The notes beneath the pieces were generated by a model that searched no databases, had not been told where the DNA came from, and saw nothing but the letters and a program-made list of their open reading frames with translations. A stretch of 34,633 nt of DNA, from NCBI GenBank assembly GCA_018711755.1, contig DVHY01000137.1, forward strand, positions 1 through 34,633. Direction: 5' to 3'. How positions within the stretch are numbered: position 1 is the stretch's first letter; each line of letters begins with the position of its first letter. The position numbers and the translations under genes were made by a program. Shown piece by piece: positions 15,212 through 24,813 of the stretch. Origin of the DNA: Candidatus Limivicinus faecipullorum. Lineage in GTDB: Bacteria > Bacillota > Clostridia > Oscillospirales > Oscillospiraceae.

Positions 15212-16585
15212 TCATTTCTTGGGCATGTACTTCTCTATCATCTCGGGCTTGACACGCTTCAGCTCACGGCGGGGCAGGATGCTCAGCAGCTCCCAGCCCA
15301 GATCCAGAGTCTCCTGAATGCTGCGGTTGGTGGTGTTGCCCTGGGATACGTAGCGCTTTTCAAACTCGTCGGCAAACTTGGCAAAGAGCTTGTCGTCCTC
15401 AGACAGGGCGGCCTCGCCCAGTATGGTCATAAGCTCCTTTGCGTCCTTGCCTCGGGAGTAGCCGGCAAAGAGCTGGTTCATGGTGCCGGCATGGTCCTCA
15501 CGGGTCTTGCCTTCGCCTATGCCCTTGTCCTTCAGACGGCTCAGAGAGGGCAGCACGTCCACAGGGGGAACTATGCCCTTGCGGTGCAGTTCACGGCTGA
15601 GGATTATCTGGCCCTCGGTGATGTAGCCGGTGAGGTCGGGGATGGGGTGGGTCTTGTCGTCCTCGGGCATGGTGAGGATGGGGATCATGGTGATGGAGCC
15701 CTTCTTGCCCTGGCGGCGTCCTGCCCGCTCGTACATAGTGGCAAGGTCAGTATACAGGTAGCCGGGATAGCCCCGGCGGCCGGGAACTTCCTTCTTTGCG
15801 GCGGAGACCTCGCGGAGGGCCTCGGCATAGTTGGTTATATCGGTGAGGATGACCAGCACCTGCATGCCCTTCTCAAAGGCCAGGTACTCGGCGGCGGTGA
15901 GGGCCACACGGGGGGTGGCTATACGCTCAACGGCGGGGTCGTTGGCCAGGTTGGAGAAGACCACGGTGCGGTCGATGGCGCCGGTGCGGCGGAAGTCGTT
16001 GATGAAGTACTCGGACTCCTCAAAGGTGATGCCTATGGCGGCAAACACCACGGCGAAGGTCTCGTCGTCCCCCAGGACTCTGGCCTGGCGGGCTATCTGG
16101 GCGGCCAGGGCGGCGTGGGGCAGACCGGAGCAGGAGAAGATGGGCAGCTTCTGGCCGCGGACCAGGGTGTTCAGGCCGTCAATGGTGGACACGCCGGTCT
16201 GTATGAACTCGGCGGGGTAGGCCCGGGCTGCCGGGTTCATGGGCAGGCCGTTGATGTCTATGTGAGCTTCGGCCAGGATATCCGGGCCGCCGTCTATGGG
16301 CTGGCCCATGCCGTTGAAAACACGGCCCAGCATGTCCTCGGAGACGGCCAGCTGCTGGGGATGGCCCAGGAAGCGGGCCTTGGACTGGGCAAGGTTGATG
16401 CCCTGGGCGGACTCAAAGAGCTGGACGACGGCTCTGTCGCCCTCAACTTCCAGCACCTTGCAGCGGCGGACCTCGCCGCTGGGAAGCTCTATCTCGCCCA
16501 GCTCGTCGTAGGTAACGCCTTCAACGTGCTCTACCACCATAAGGGGGCTGGCGATCTCTTTTATGGTCTTATACTCTTTTATCAT
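15212..16585 (-). CDS. ntpB: V-type ATP synthase/ATPase subunit B
   Basis: A 457-residue non-catalytic head subunit. It has the fold of ATPase alpha/beta chains but no functional Walker A: the corresponding stretch is [20 protein letters not shown]. Other family landmarks are [37 protein letters not shown] and [20 protein letters not shown]. Its ATG overlaps the TGA of ntpA (ATGA, 16582-16585), which couples translation of the two head subunits that are needed in equal number. Confidence 0.97.
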   Translation of the reverse strand: MIKEYKTIKEIASPLMVVEHVEGVTYDELGEIELPSGEVRRCKVLEVEGDRAVVQLFESAQGINLAQSKARFLGHPQQLAVSEDMLGRVFNGMGQPIDGGPDILAEAHIDINGLPMNPAARAYPAEFIQTGVSTIDGLNTLVRGQKLPIFSCSGLPHAALAAQIARQARVLGDDETFAVVFAAIGITFEESEYFINDFRRTGAIDRTVVFSNLANDPAVERIATPRVALTAAEYLAFEKGMQVLVILTDITNYAEALREVSAAKKEVPGRRGYPGYLYTDLATMYERAGRRQGKKGSITMIPILTMPEDDKTHPIPDLTGYITEGQIILSRELHRKGIVPPVDVLPSLSRLKDKGIGEGKTREDHAGTMNQLFAGYSRGKDAKELMTILGEAALSEDDKLFAKFADEFEKRYVSQGNTTNRSIQETLDLGWELLSILPRRELKRVKPEMIEKYMPKK

Positions 16586-18351
16586 GCTTCCTCACCTCCG
16601 GCGATCACTTTTGCTATCTCGTCCTTCATCTGCGCTTCGATGGCGTCGTAGTCGGCTGCGAAGCTGTCGGCGTCGGCCATCTTGGCCCGGCCGATCTTCT
16701 CTCTGGCGTCGATGGCAAAGAGGCCGTTCATGTCGGCGCCCTTGTCCAGAGCCTCCCGGCACAGCTCGTCGTATTTCAGGACGATATCCAGCAGGCGGAA
16801 CTGCTTGGCATAGGAGGAATAGGCGTCCTCATCCACGAAGGCGTTCTGCTGCAGGAAGTCCTCACGGATCATCTTGGCAGTCTCCATGGTGAGGCGGTCG
16901 GAAGCGGACAGGGCGTCCTGGCCCACCAGGCGGACGATCTCCTGCAGCTCGTTCTCCTCCTGGAGGATGTGCATGGCCTTGCTGCGGTTCGCCATATAGG
17001 TCTCGCCGAACTGCTGAGTGTACCAGCCCTCCAGGCTGTCCAGGTACAGGGAGTAGGAGGTGAGCCAGTTGATGGCAGGGAAGTGACGGGCATAGGCCAG
17101 GCTGGAGTCCAGAGCCCAGAAGACCTTGACTATACGCATGGTGGCCTGGGATACGGGCTCGGAGATATCGCCGCCGGGAGGCGACACGGCGCCGATGGCG
17201 GTGACGGAACCCCGGCGCTCCTCGCTGCCCATGCACTCCACAACGCCGGCCCGCTCATAGAACTGGGCCAGACGGGAGGCCAGGTAGGCGGGGTAGCCCT
17301 CTTCGCCGGGCATCTCTTCCAGACGGCCGGACATCTCACGCAGGGCCTCGGCCCAGCGGGAAGTGGAGTCGGCCAGGACGGCCACATCGTAGCCCATGTC
17401 ACGGAAGTACTCGGCTATGGTGATGCCGGTGTAGATGGAGGCCTCACGGGCCGCCACCGGCATATCGGAGGTGTTTGCTATAAGCACGGTGCGCTTCATC
17501 AGAGGCTCGCCGTTGCGGGGGTCTTTAAGTTCCGGGAACTCCATGAGCACGTCGGTCATCTCGTTGCCGCGCTCGCCGCAGCCTATATAGACGACTATGT
17601 CCACGTCGGACCACTTGGCCAGCTGGTGCTGCACCACGGTCTTGCCGGAGCCGAAAGGTCCGGGGACGGCGGCGGTGCCGCCCTTGGCGATGGGGAACAT
17701 GGTGTCGATTATACGCTGTCCGGAGTTCATGGGGCGGTTGGGGACGTATTTTTTCTGGTAGGGTCTTGCGATACGCACGGGCCAGCGCTGGATCATGGTG
17801 AGCTTGTGCTCTGCGCCCTTGGCGTCACGCACCACGGCTACCACGTCTTCCACCACGTGCTCGCCGCTCTCCACGCTCACTACCTGGCCGCTGATGCCGT
17901 TGGGGACCATGATCTTGTGGAGGATGGCGCTGGTCTCCTGGACGGTGCCCAGCACGTCGCCGGGGCCCACCTTGTCGCCGGGCTTTGCCACGGGGACGAA
18001 GTCCCATTTCTTCTCCCGGTTCAAAGCGGGCACGTCGATGCCTCTTGCAATGCAGTCCCCGGACAGGTCCCGCATCTCCGGCAGGGGGCGCTGGATGCCG
18101 TCGTAGATGTTGTCCAGCATGCCGGGGCCAAGCTCCACGGACATGGGCATGCCGGTGGTGACCACCTCGGCGCCGGGGCCAAGGCCGGAGGTCTCTTCAT
18201 AGACCTGGATGGAGGCCTGGTCGCCGGTCATATTAAGGATCTCGCCTATCAGCCGCTGAGAACCCACACGGACAACGTCGGAGACGTTGGCGTCCGCCAG
18301 GCCCTCGGCCACGACAAGCGGCCCTGATACTTTAGTAATAGTTCCGCTCAT
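16582..18351 (-). CDS. ntpA: V-type ATP synthase/ATPase catalytic subunit A
   Basis: A 589-residue catalytic subunit. The P-loop is [11 protein letters not shown] (about residues 230-240). The roughly 90-residue non-homologous insert special to V-type A subunits precedes it ([20 protein letters not shown] region). The catalytic strands include GCGERGNEM and the [20 protein letters not shown] block. The open frame begins earlier, but ATG 18351 gives the standard [17 protein letters not shown] start with AAGGTAGGT upstream. The gene begins 40 bases after subunit F. Confidence 0.97.
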   Translation of the reverse strand: MSGTITKVSGPLVVAEGLADANVSDVVRVGSQRLIGEILNMTGDQASIQVYEETSGLGPGAEVVTTGMPMSVELGPGMLDNIYDGIQRPLPEMRDLSGDCIARGIDVPALNREKKWDFVPVAKPGDKVGPGDVLGTVQETSAILHKIMVPNGISGQVVSVESGEHVVEDVVAVVRDAKGAEHKLTMIQRWPVRIARPYQKKYVPNRPMNSGQRIIDTMFPIAKGGTAAVPGPFGSGKTVVQHQLAKWSDVDIVVYIGCGERGNEMTDVLMEFPELKDPRNGEPLMKRTVLIANTSDMPVAAREASIYTGITIAEYFRDMGYDVAVLADSTSRWAEALREMSGRLEEMPGEEGYPAYLASRLAQFYERAGVVECMGSEERRGSVTAIGAVSPPGGDISEPVSQATMRIVKVFWALDSSLAYARHFPAINWLTSYSLYLDSLEGWYTQQFGETYMANRSKAMHILQEENELQEIVRLVGQDALSASDRLTMETAKMIREDFLQQNAFVDEDAYSSYAKQFRLLDIVLKYDELCREALDKGADMNGLFAIDAREKIGRAKMADADSFAADYDAIEAQMKDEIAKVIAGGEEA

Positions 18352-18391
18352 GTAACTACCTACCTTTTCAGAGTTTGATGGGCGGCGGGTC

Positions 18392-18712
18392 TCAGTCGCC
18401 CAGAATGTTGGTGCCCACGGCACGCTCGACAGCCGCCCTCAGGGCCGACTGTCCCAGACCTATGGAGCCCTCCCTGCCGGGGATGAGGATTATCGCCGGG
18501 GTGGGGCTGTCCTTGAATTTGTTTATCTCTGCGCTCAGCTCCGCTGCAAAGCCCTCTTCGATGTAGATGATGGCATACTCGCCGCTGCCCCGGGTCAGGC
18601 TCTTGAGCACCCGCCCGGCTTCCGCCGCGTCCGCCGCCGGATAGGTCTCCAGGCCCAGAGCCTTGAAGCCCATGACGGTGTCCCTGCCGCCGATGACTGC
18701 AATTTTAAGCAT
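18392..18712 (-). CDS. V-type ATP synthase/ATPase subunit F
   Basis: A 106-residue central-stalk subunit (called NtpG in Enterococcus hirae, F in other systems). It starts [20 protein letters not shown] and has the small Rossmann-like fold with IIYIEEGFA and PAIILIPG strands. The ATG at 18712 overlaps the TAA of subunit C; a GTG three codons upstream (18721) is possible and sits nearer a GGGAAAGG sequence. I prefer the ATG for similarity to the family. It binds subunit D. Confidence 0.93.
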   Translation of the reverse strand: MLKIAVIGGRDTVMGFKALGLETYPAADAAEAGRVLKSLTRGSGEYAIIYIEEGFAAELSAEINKFKDSPTPAIILIPGREGSIGLGQSALRAAVERAVGTNILGD

Positions 18713-19697
18713 ACATATCACGCAGCCTTTCCCGGATGACCTGAGGGGCTATGCCCGCAAGCCGTCCCGTAAGAATCATTCTTATGGCGGTTATCTCGCC
18801 CTCCACGGCGGCCATATAGGCCAGCACCGGCTCGGCTCCGTAGCTTATGAGCTTTGCACCCCTGAGATAGGTGTTCACCGCGTTGTCGCAGGCCAGCTCA
18901 AAGGCGGTCATGCTGCCCCCGGTCATGCACTCGGCCCCCAGGGCTCCCGCCTTCTCCAGCACGCTGTGGGCATACAGAGCGGCAAGGCTGTCCTTGTCGC
19001 CCGCTGCCGTCAGGCGCTCCACGCCTATATTGCCTCCGGGCACCAGCACCTCTGCCAGGAAGTCCTGGTTCTTGCCCATGCGCAGGGTGCGCACCAGGCT
19101 GCGGAGATTGCTGCTGTCTATGAGCAGGCGGGCATAGCCCTGGATGAAAGGGCTCTCCACGGCCTCCGCCAGGCTTTGCAGCTCGGCGAAATAGGCCTTG
19201 TCCAGCACAAAGTCCGCCGCCTGGGGATTGCCGGTGCGGGCCAGCACGCCCTTGGCCTCGTCCATGGCCGCCGCCAGAGCCTCCGGCAGCAGCACGGGCT
19301 TGTCCTCATTGTATATCTCCAGCAGCTTTTCCCCGGGTATGCGCCCGGAGTCGCTGAGCAGGCGCTTGAGGTCCTGCCCCATGGCCTCCGCCTTCAGGAT
19401 GACCTTGGCGTTGTGGTAATCATAGCGCAGCTTGAATATGTCCACCAGACGGCCGTCCGGGCAGAAGCGCCCCAGCTCCTCATATATGGCGGAGCGGTGC
19501 TTTGCCAGGCTCTCCTCGATCTCCTTGGCGCTCATCTGGGACATGTCCTCATAGCCGCTGTCGCTCAGGAGCTTTGCCGCATCCTCAAAGCTGGCGGCGT
19601 CCAGCATGCGCTCGGCCTTCTCCCGGCTGAGGAGCTTGGGCTCCCTGGAGCGAAGCATGGCTGATATGCAGAGAAACGCTTCTTTTTTATTAGCCAA
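18705..19697 (-). CDS. ntpC: V-type ATP synthase/ATPase subunit C (AC39/d type), probable TTG start
   Basis: A 330-residue funnel-shaped subunit that joins the central stalk to the membrane ring (AC39 family). Characteristic patterns are KLRYDYHNAKVILKAEAMG and the late CDNAVNTYLRGAKLISYGAE with a GEITAIRMILTGR segment. An ATG at 19715 lies in frame but has no ribosome binding site. GGGAGGG stands six bases before TTG 19697, so the protein probably begins at that TTG (ANKKEAFLCISAML...). A TTG start inside a nine-gene complex operon would lower its synthesis, which suits a subunit present once per complex. Confidence 0.92.
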   Translation of the reverse strand: MANKKEAFLCISAMLRSREPKLLSREKAERMLDAASFEDAAKLLSDSGYEDMSQMSAKEIEESLAKHRSAIYEELGRFCPDGRLVDIFKLRYDYHNAKVILKAEAMGQDLKRLLSDSGRIPGEKLLEIYNEDKPVLLPEALAAAMDEAKGVLARTGNPQAADFVLDKAYFAELQSLAEAVESPFIQGYARLLIDSSNLRSLVRTLRMGKNQDFLAEVLVPGGNIGVERLTAAGDKDSLAALYAHSVLEKAGALGAECMTGGSMTAFELACDNAVNTYLRGAKLISYGAEPVLAYMAAVEGEITAIRMILTGRLAGIAPQVIRERLRDMYA

Positions 19698-19720
19698 TTT
19701 TTTCCCTCCCTGCATGGGGA

Positions 19721-20308
19721 TTATTCAAAAAGAACCTTGGCAAGCTGTGCGGACATGTCGCCCCGGCACAGCTCCACCAGCAGCTCTATGGTGCAGTTCG
19801 CTTCTATGCTGCCCCGCCTGAGTATCAGCCCGCCGGCAAAGTCGCCGGTGGAGTCGGAGAGGCTGAGCTTGCCGCCGGAGAGCAGGGCGTTTGCCCTGTC
19901 CACCACGGCCTGGCCCACGGCCTTCCGGTCCCGGGCGTTGAGGACTATCTCCTCGTCCCCGGTGGTGCTGGCCTGGACGGCCAGCTTAGCCAGCAGCTCC
20001 ACATACTTGTCCTGGGGGAGCTGGGAGAGCATACGGCATGCCGTATCAAAGCTCTTGGACACCATCTCCTGCTTCAGGGCCAGGATGGCCTTGCGGGCCT
20101 CCATCTGGTTGATGCGCTCCACGCTGTCTATGTTGTCCTGGCAGGTCTTGACGCCCTGGCGTATCTTCTCGGCGTAGCGCTCCTTGGCCTTGGCCTCGTA
20201 GCTCTTGCGGATCTCAGCGCACTGCAGCTCGGTTTGAGCAAGTATCGCGTCGGCCTGAGCCTTGGCATCAGCCTGGATGTGCGCGATTATTTTTTCAGTG
20301 CCTTTCAT
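19721..20308 (-). CDS. ntpE: V-type ATP synthase/ATPase subunit E (peripheral stalk)
   Basis: A 195-residue stator subunit. The N-terminal two thirds is a long charged helix (MKGTEKIIAHIQADAKAQAD and KSYEAKAKERYAEKIRQGVK) that forms a coiled coil with the G/H subunit. The C-terminal domain (about 100-195; DFAGGLILRRGSIEANCTIE) contacts the head. It lies 54 bases after the proteolipid gene and 23 before the TTG start of subunit C. Confidence 0.94.
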   Translation of the reverse strand: MKGTEKIIAHIQADAKAQADAILAQTELQCAEIRKSYEAKAKERYAEKIRQGVKTCQDNIDSVERINQMEARKAILALKQEMVSKSFDTACRMLSQLPQDKYVELLAKLAVQASTTGDEEIVLNARDRKAVGQAVVDRANALLSGGKLSLSDSTGDFAGGLILRRGSIEANCTIELLVELCRGDMSAQLAKVLFE

Positions 20309-20362
20309 TGACGATCTCCAATCTGATATAAATTTTTTGTGGCTGTGGCTGATCTGTCCCTA

Positions 20363-20863
<501 letters not shown>

Positions 20864-22813
20864 TTATTCTGCTACATTATAGTATTTGGTCTTTACTTCA
20901 AGGGGATTGAAGGGCCGCCCGCCGTCCTCATAGAACTTGCCGAAATACTCCAGGCACTGGAGTCGCAGGTCGTGGACATAGCAGCCCAGCAGGTTGAGGG
21001 CGAAGTTCAGGCTGTGGCCTATTATGAATATCACGGCAAAGAACACGATGTTGTTGGCTATGGCCCCTATGGTGTTGAACACCGTGGCTATTACGGAGCC
21101 GGCCAGCATCAGGGCCATGATACGGGAATAGGACAGAATGTCGCCGAACCAGCCGGTGGCGGTGTTGTACAAAGTGGTGAACACGCTCAGGACCTTGCCT
21201 ATGCCCTTGGCGCTGCGGCTGCCGCCGTAGAACACCATCAGCAGGCCAATAACGAGTACCACCGGCACACCGGAAATGTTGCCTATCCTCAGGGCAAAGA
21301 GGATTATGCCTATGAGCGTCACCCACAGGGCGCCCTCTTCCCATATTGCATCGGCCAGTTGTCCGCGCCTCGTCTTCTTCACAAAGTTTATTACCATACC
21401 GGTGTTCAGGTGGATAAGGCCCAAAACCATGGCTCCTATGAGTACCACCATGCTGTCGGTCATGGGGTTAAAGAGGGAAGGCAGCACGCCCCAGCCCTCG
21501 CCAAGGTTCAGTATTATACCTATCTGCTCCAGAGCATTTCCGAAGAAGCCGCCTGTTAGGGCGCCCATCACAAAGGTGGAGATGCCGCCGTAGAGCAGCA
21601 GCTGGCAGAAGGACAAGGTGCCTCTTCTGGGCTTTATCTTCTTCATCGCCACAAGAGCGGCAATGATCATCAGCAGGCCGTAGCCCATGTCCGCCATCAT
21701 CAGCCCGTAAAACAGGATGAAGAAGGGGGCCATCAGGGGGTTGGGGTCCAGACTGCCGTAGGCGGGCAGGCTGTACATGTCGGTGACCATGTTGAGGGCG
21801 TTGGTCAGCTTGTTGTTCTTGAGCTTAACGGGGACTTCCGGATACTCGCTCTCCTCCGGCGTCAGGGTCTCCCAGGCACAGCCGAAGTCCTCAAACACCT
21901 TTATGAGCTCCTCTTCCCTCTCCTCGGGGATCCAGCCCTCCATCACCACCGTGGACTCGGTGCCGTAGAGCTTTTCGTCCGCCTCCGCCAGGGCTATCTT
22001 GGTGCTGACCCGGTCGGCGGCCAGCTTCAGCTCGTCCCGGCGCACGGCCTCCGCCACGATGTTTTCCACGCAGCCGGCCTTCTCTTTCGCCAGCTCGTTC
22101 AGCTGCTGCCTGGCCTGGAGCATGCACTCCTTTGCCGTGCCGTTCATGCCGCTCATATTGCTGGCACTGAAGGCGAAGCCCCTCAGGCACTCCTGCATGG
22201 CGGGTATCTTCTCCCGCATGGCCACAAGCAGGACATATCTGTCCCTCTTGTCCTCGTTGATCTGGAAAAGCTCGCTCTCCTCGTCCACGGCCTCTATGGC
22301 CGCCTGCACCTGGTCCAGGGGTATCTTCCCGGAAATCGTTCCCATCAGGACCCCGCAGCGTTCCGTGCCCTCGGTGTTCAGGGGCAGATCCAGATCCAGC
22401 CAGGGCCGGAGGCTCTCGATGATGCTGCGCTGGCGGCTCTCCTCCGCGCTGATGCGCTTGATGCGGGAGTCGTAGCCCTCGATGGTCTCGGCAACGCGCA
22501 GAGCCCCGGTGAGCCCGGTGTCGTCCAGGAAGACCACATCCTCCAGCTCGGGCTTGGCCGAGAGCATCTTCTCCTTTTTGGGTGCGTATGTATTCAGCAG
22601 GGCAATGGCGTGATTGAGACTGGTATACTGGGATTTCAGAGTTGCCGTGTCGCTGCTCTCCCGGCTGACAAGGTTTTCCAGCTGGGATCCCTGTATCTCT
22701 CCCTCCAGCTCCGAAAACTCCACGCAGCCATGGCGGATAAGCTCTCGCAGCAGCTCGTCCTTCTTGGAACGGACAGCCATGAGCCGGAGCTTTTTCATTT
22801 TTAAAATGGCCAT
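20864..22813 (-). CDS. ntpI: V-type ATP synthase/ATPase subunit I (a-type stator)
   Basis: A 649-residue stator subunit with the ion half-channels. The N-terminal half (1-330) is soluble and coiled-coil rich. The C-terminal half has seven to eight transmembrane segments beginning near residue 350 (PFFILFYGLMMADMGYGLLM). GWFGDILSYSRIMALMLAGS carries the essential arginine that meets the rotor carboxylate. Its ATG overlaps the stop of the G/H gene by one base (TGATG), so translation is coupled. Length is normal for the family. Confidence 0.96.
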   Translation of the reverse strand: MAILKMKKLRLMAVRSKKDELLRELIRHGCVEFSELEGEIQGSQLENLVSRESSDTATLKSQYTSLNHAIALLNTYAPKKEKMLSAKPELEDVVFLDDTGLTGALRVAETIEGYDSRIKRISAEESRQRSIIESLRPWLDLDLPLNTEGTERCGVLMGTISGKIPLDQVQAAIEAVDEESELFQINEDKRDRYVLLVAMREKIPAMQECLRGFAFSASNMSGMNGTAKECMLQARQQLNELAKEKAGCVENIVAEAVRRDELKLAADRVSTKIALAEADEKLYGTESTVVMEGWIPEEREEELIKVFEDFGCAWETLTPEESEYPEVPVKLKNNKLTNALNMVTDMYSLPAYGSLDPNPLMAPFFILFYGLMMADMGYGLLMIIAALVAMKKIKPRRGTLSFCQLLLYGGISTFVMGALTGGFFGNALEQIGIILNLGEGWGVLPSLFNPMTDSMVVLIGAMVLGLIHLNTGMVINFVKKTRRGQLADAIWEEGALWVTLIGIILFALRIGNISGVPVVLVIGLLMVFYGGSRSAKGIGKVLSVFTTLYNTATGWFGDILSYSRIMALMLAGSVIATVFNTIGAIANNIVFFAVIFIIGHSLNFALNLLGCYVHDLRLQCLEYFGKFYEDGGRPFNPLEVKTKYYNVAE

Positions 22814-23127
22814 CAGCTATTCACTATCCTTTCCACTACGAGACTTGCCGCCTGCTCCAGCCTTGCTTCGGCTCTGGAGCGCAGAGCAGCCTTTTGGTTT
22901 TCCAGCTCCCCCGCCAGTGCTCTGGCGCTGCCTTTGGCCTTCTCCTTGGCCTGGCGGTTGAGCTCGGCCAGTTCCTCCTCGGCCTTGGAGCCTGCGGCCT
23001 CTACTGCGGCCTTTCCCGCAGCCTCCGCATCGGAGAGCATCTGCTTTGACCGCCCTTCCGCCGCCGCAACAGCTGTCTTTGCCTCATGTTCGGCCCGGGC
23101 GATACTGCTTATCGCTTCAAATGACAT
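22813..23127 (-). CDS. V-type ATPase peripheral-stalk subunit G/H
   Basis: A 104-residue, almost wholly helical protein rich in Ala, Glu and Lys (AEEELAELNRQAKEKAKGSA), the coiled-coil partner of subunit E in the stator (NtpF in E. hirae terms). It is the first gene of the operon, the usual place for G/H. ATG 23127 is chosen because AGGGGGTG is five to six bases upstream; the in-frame GTG at 23133 overlaps that ribosome binding site. Sequence conservation in this family is low, so the call rests on size, coiled coil and position. Confidence 0.85.
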   Translation of the reverse strand: MSFEAISSIARAEHEAKTAVAAAEGRSKQMLSDAEAAGKAAVEAAGSKAEEELAELNRQAKEKAKGSARALAGELENQKAALRSRAEARLEQAASLVVERIVNS

Positions 23128-23177
23128 TGGCACACCCCCTCTTCGGTTGAGTTTGAGTATTAACAGGACAATATGCT

Positions 23178-23203
23178 CGGTTAAGCTGTTAACACTTGTT
23201 AAC
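23178..23203. promoter_or_regulatory. GTTAAC palindrome and Rex-like half-sites downstream of the proximal promoter
   Basis: GTTAACA-CT-TGTTAAC (23188-23203) is a perfect inverted repeat. It overlaps GGTTAA-GCTG-TTAACA (23179-23194), which resembles the Rex redox-repressor consensus TTGTTAA-N4-TTAACAA. Both lie just downstream of the proximal -10 box, a repressor position. No rex gene is in the window. Confidence 0.4.
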
Positions 23204-23212
23204 GGTATTTTA

Positions 23213-23241
23213 ATGATACCTCATGAAGGCAATTGTTTCAA
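23213..23241 (-). promoter_or_regulatory. Proximal candidate promoter of the V-ATPase operon
   Basis: On the minus strand TTGAAA (23241-23236), 17 bases, TATCAT (23218-23213). It would start near 23206, inside the leader of the distal promoter, and would yield a transcript without the folded region. Confidence 0.5.
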
Positions 23242-23378
23242 GGCAAATCTTCCCTTTTCCTTGACAAAATTATTGCATCCCGTCATGTAAAGGCAGACAG
23301 CCCGCCGCTCCGCGCCGAGCATCTCCGCCGCCGGGGGCCCGGTTCCCCCGGCTTGCGAAGGCTTTCAATACTCAAATT

Positions 23379-23407
23379 ATTATAATGTTTTGCAAGTAAA
23401 TTGTCAA
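23379..23407 (-). promoter_or_regulatory. Distal consensus promoter of the V-ATPase operon
   Basis: On the minus strand TTGACA (23407-23402), exactly 17 bases, and TATAAT (23384-23379): a perfect sigma-A consensus. The next gene downstream is the G/H subunit at 23127, so the leader is about 245 nt. The 23134-23552 gap holds this promoter, the leader RNA, the proximal promoter and the ypeB end hairpin; I see no gene in it. Confidence 0.8.
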
Positions 23408-23509
23408 ACCATAGGCTCCGGGTATGGAATAGATTTTTATTCGTTTTTCCGCTTATATTTCGTCATTATGTACATGAAAAGTTTAAGTCCGGCCCCTGCG
23501 CCCAAGCTC

Positions 23510-23544
23510 TTCGGCCCCGCCGGGAAGTTCCCGGCGGGGCCGAA
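23510..23544. terminator. Strong GC-rich hairpin at the end of ypeB
   Basis: A perfect 15-bp stem, TTCGGCCCCGCCGGG with its complement, with a 5-base loop (AAGTT). There is no T-run on either strand, so it may act as a weak or factor-dependent terminator or a 3' stabiliser. It begins eight bases past the ypeB stop. Confidence 0.65.
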
Positions 23545-23552
23545 AGGCGCTG

Positions 23553-24812
23553 TCAGATATCTATTCTGCACTGTTTTCCCGTCTCCGCATTCACGTATAT
23601 GGTCAGGCTCTCACCCTGGCTGCCCACACAGCTGAACTCATAGCAGGGCAGCTCCCTGCCGCCCTCGCTCTCTATGGTCACCCGGCGCTGTCCCTGGCTG
23701 CTCACGTTCTCCGGCAGCTGCCCGGCGGCGGTCTCCTGGTCGGTATTCCAGTTCAGCTCCGCCTCTTCATAGCTGTAATCCTCCCCGTTATAGGAGTATA
23801 TGCTCCCGTCGTCCAGGGCCACGGATACCTTCACCCCGCTGCCCAGGCGCAGCGCCTCGTCCTGGACCTGGGCGAAATTGAAGGAGGCAATGGTGCCGCT
23901 GTCGCTGTAGCTCACCAGTGCCAGCTCCTCCAGCTCCAGGGAGGAGAGGAACTCCTCCGCCTTCTGCCGGGCCTTTTCGGTGCTGAGCCTGCCGCTGCTC
24001 ACCAGGCGGGAGCTGCCCATGGACTCCAGGCCCCGGCTGCTCACGCAGATGATCAGATCCCCCGCGCTGTAGCAGCGGCGGCCGTCGGTACCGGCATAGC
24101 TGTACTCCTCCTTCAGCTCCATGGGGTCCACCCCCGCCACCTGGGCAGCCAGCTCTTTGGCCTGCTCCTCACTGAGGTCCCCGGCCGCCTGCTCTTCTTT
24201 CAGGCCATACTTGCCGTCATATTCAAAACTGCTGCCGTCAAAGCCGCTCTCATAGTCCAGCAGGGCGGCGCTTATCTTCTGCCCCTCCGGCTCTCCCACG
24301 TTCTCCAGCCGCTCTTCCCGGCTGTCCAGCAGCACAAGCCCGTTGTTCAAATCCATCTGCAGCTGCCTCAGCAGGGCGGCAAAGTCCACCGCCTGCCCCG
24401 AAAGGCTCTCCAGCTGCTCCAGCTGCTCCTGGCTGAAGCCGTTCTCCGCCGCCGCCGGGGCCAGGCTGTAGGCATAGTCCCCCGCCAGGTTCAGAAAGGA
24501 TGCCAGGTTCTCCAGCTCCTCCGTGGCAAAGGGCAGGCTTAGCATGGCCGCCTCCGCCGCGGAGGCGGAGGCATAGACCTGGCCGCAGAGGCTGGAGCAC
24601 AAGCCCCCGTCGGTGGCATAGAGGCTCTTCTTCATGGCCGCGCCCATGGAGTCCACCGCCTTCACGGTGGTCTCAAAGGCGGCCCTGGAGCTGTAGGCAG
24701 CAGCCCGGCGGTAGTCCGTCAGGCGGCTGTAGCCTATGGCACAGCACAGGCTCAGCGCCACCAGAGCGGCGACAATATAGGTTCCAAAAATAAACTTGGC
24801 TTTTTGAGACAT
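23553..24812 (-). CDS. ypeB: YpeB-like spore germination protein
   Basis: A 419-residue protein with an N-terminal signal anchor (about residues 6-29, AKFIFGTYIVAALVALSLCC), a helical region (35-190) and C-terminal PepSY-type repeats (about 205-419). In Bacillus YpeB is needed for the stability and localisation of the cortex-lytic enzyme SleB. No sleB is adjacent here, whereas the two are often neighbours. I chose ATG 24812, with AGAGG eight bases upstream; a GTG three codons earlier lies against that site. The sequence indicates a spore-former. The ribosome binding site lies inside a terminator hairpin shared with the gltX 3' end. Confidence 0.85.
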   Translation of the reverse strand: MSQKAKFIFGTYIVAALVALSLCCAIGYSRLTDYRRAAAYSSRAAFETTVKAVDSMGAAMKKSLYATDGGLCSSLCGQVYASASAAEAAMLSLPFATEELENLASFLNLAGDYAYSLAPAAAENGFSQEQLEQLESLSGQAVDFAALLRQLQMDLNNGLVLLDSREERLENVGEPEGQKISAALLDYESGFDGSSFEYDGKYGLKEEQAAGDLSEEQAKELAAQVAGVDPMELKEEYSYAGTDGRRCYSAGDLIICVSSRGLESMGSSRLVSSGRLSTEKARQKAEEFLSSLELEELALVSYSDSGTIASFNFAQVQDEALRLGSGVKVSVALDDGSIYSYNGEDYSYEEAELNWNTDQETAAGQLPENVSSQGQRRVTIESEGGRELPCYEFSCVGSQGESLTIYVNAETGKQCRIDI

Positions 24813-24813
24813 A

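Larger units (their letters stand above)
23141..23373 (-). promoter_or_regulatory. Structured 5' leader of the V-ATPase operon; candidate riboswitch
   Basis: RNA starting near 23373 can fold into a three-stem junction. P1 is UAUUG (23370-23366) with CAAUA (23275-23271). P2 is GCCGGGGG (23352-23345) with CCCCCGGC (23337-23330). P3 is GGCGGA (23329-23324) with UCUGCC (23297-23292), capped by GCUC-GGCGCG-GAGC. The same 5' end (TTTGAGTATT, 23376-23367) is also perfectly complementary to AATACTCAAA at 23161-23152, about 12 nt before the ribosome binding site. P1 and this long-range pairing exclude each other. No intrinsic terminator is visible, so translational control is more likely. Sodium-sensing (DUF1646-motif) riboswitches have been reported upstream of sodium pumps; whether this is one I cannot tell from memory of the consensus. 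Confidence 0.45.

Noticed and set aside
15212-16585. Defective ATPase subunit B because it lacks a Walker A loop
   Set aside because: V-type B subunits are non-catalytic and normally lack a functional P-loop.
15491-16651. Long open frames antisense to the ATPase, IscS, GltX and MurT genes (several over 300 codons)
   Set aside because: They are mirror frames produced by high third-position GC; their translations are low-complexity (His, Gly, Gln, Ala rich), and the opposite strand holds clear family motifs.
23271-23373. SRP RNA, c-di-AMP (ydaO), GEMM or cobalamin riboswitch identity for the leader
   Set aside because: The conserved loops of those classes as I remember them (for example GGAAG-type SRP loop, CAGCUAACCUCG of ydaO) are not present.
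23134-23376. MITE or other small mobile element bounded by the 10-bp inverted repeat
   Set aside because: No target-site duplication is visible next to the arms, and the segment contains promoters and leader structure in the right orientation for the ATPase operon.
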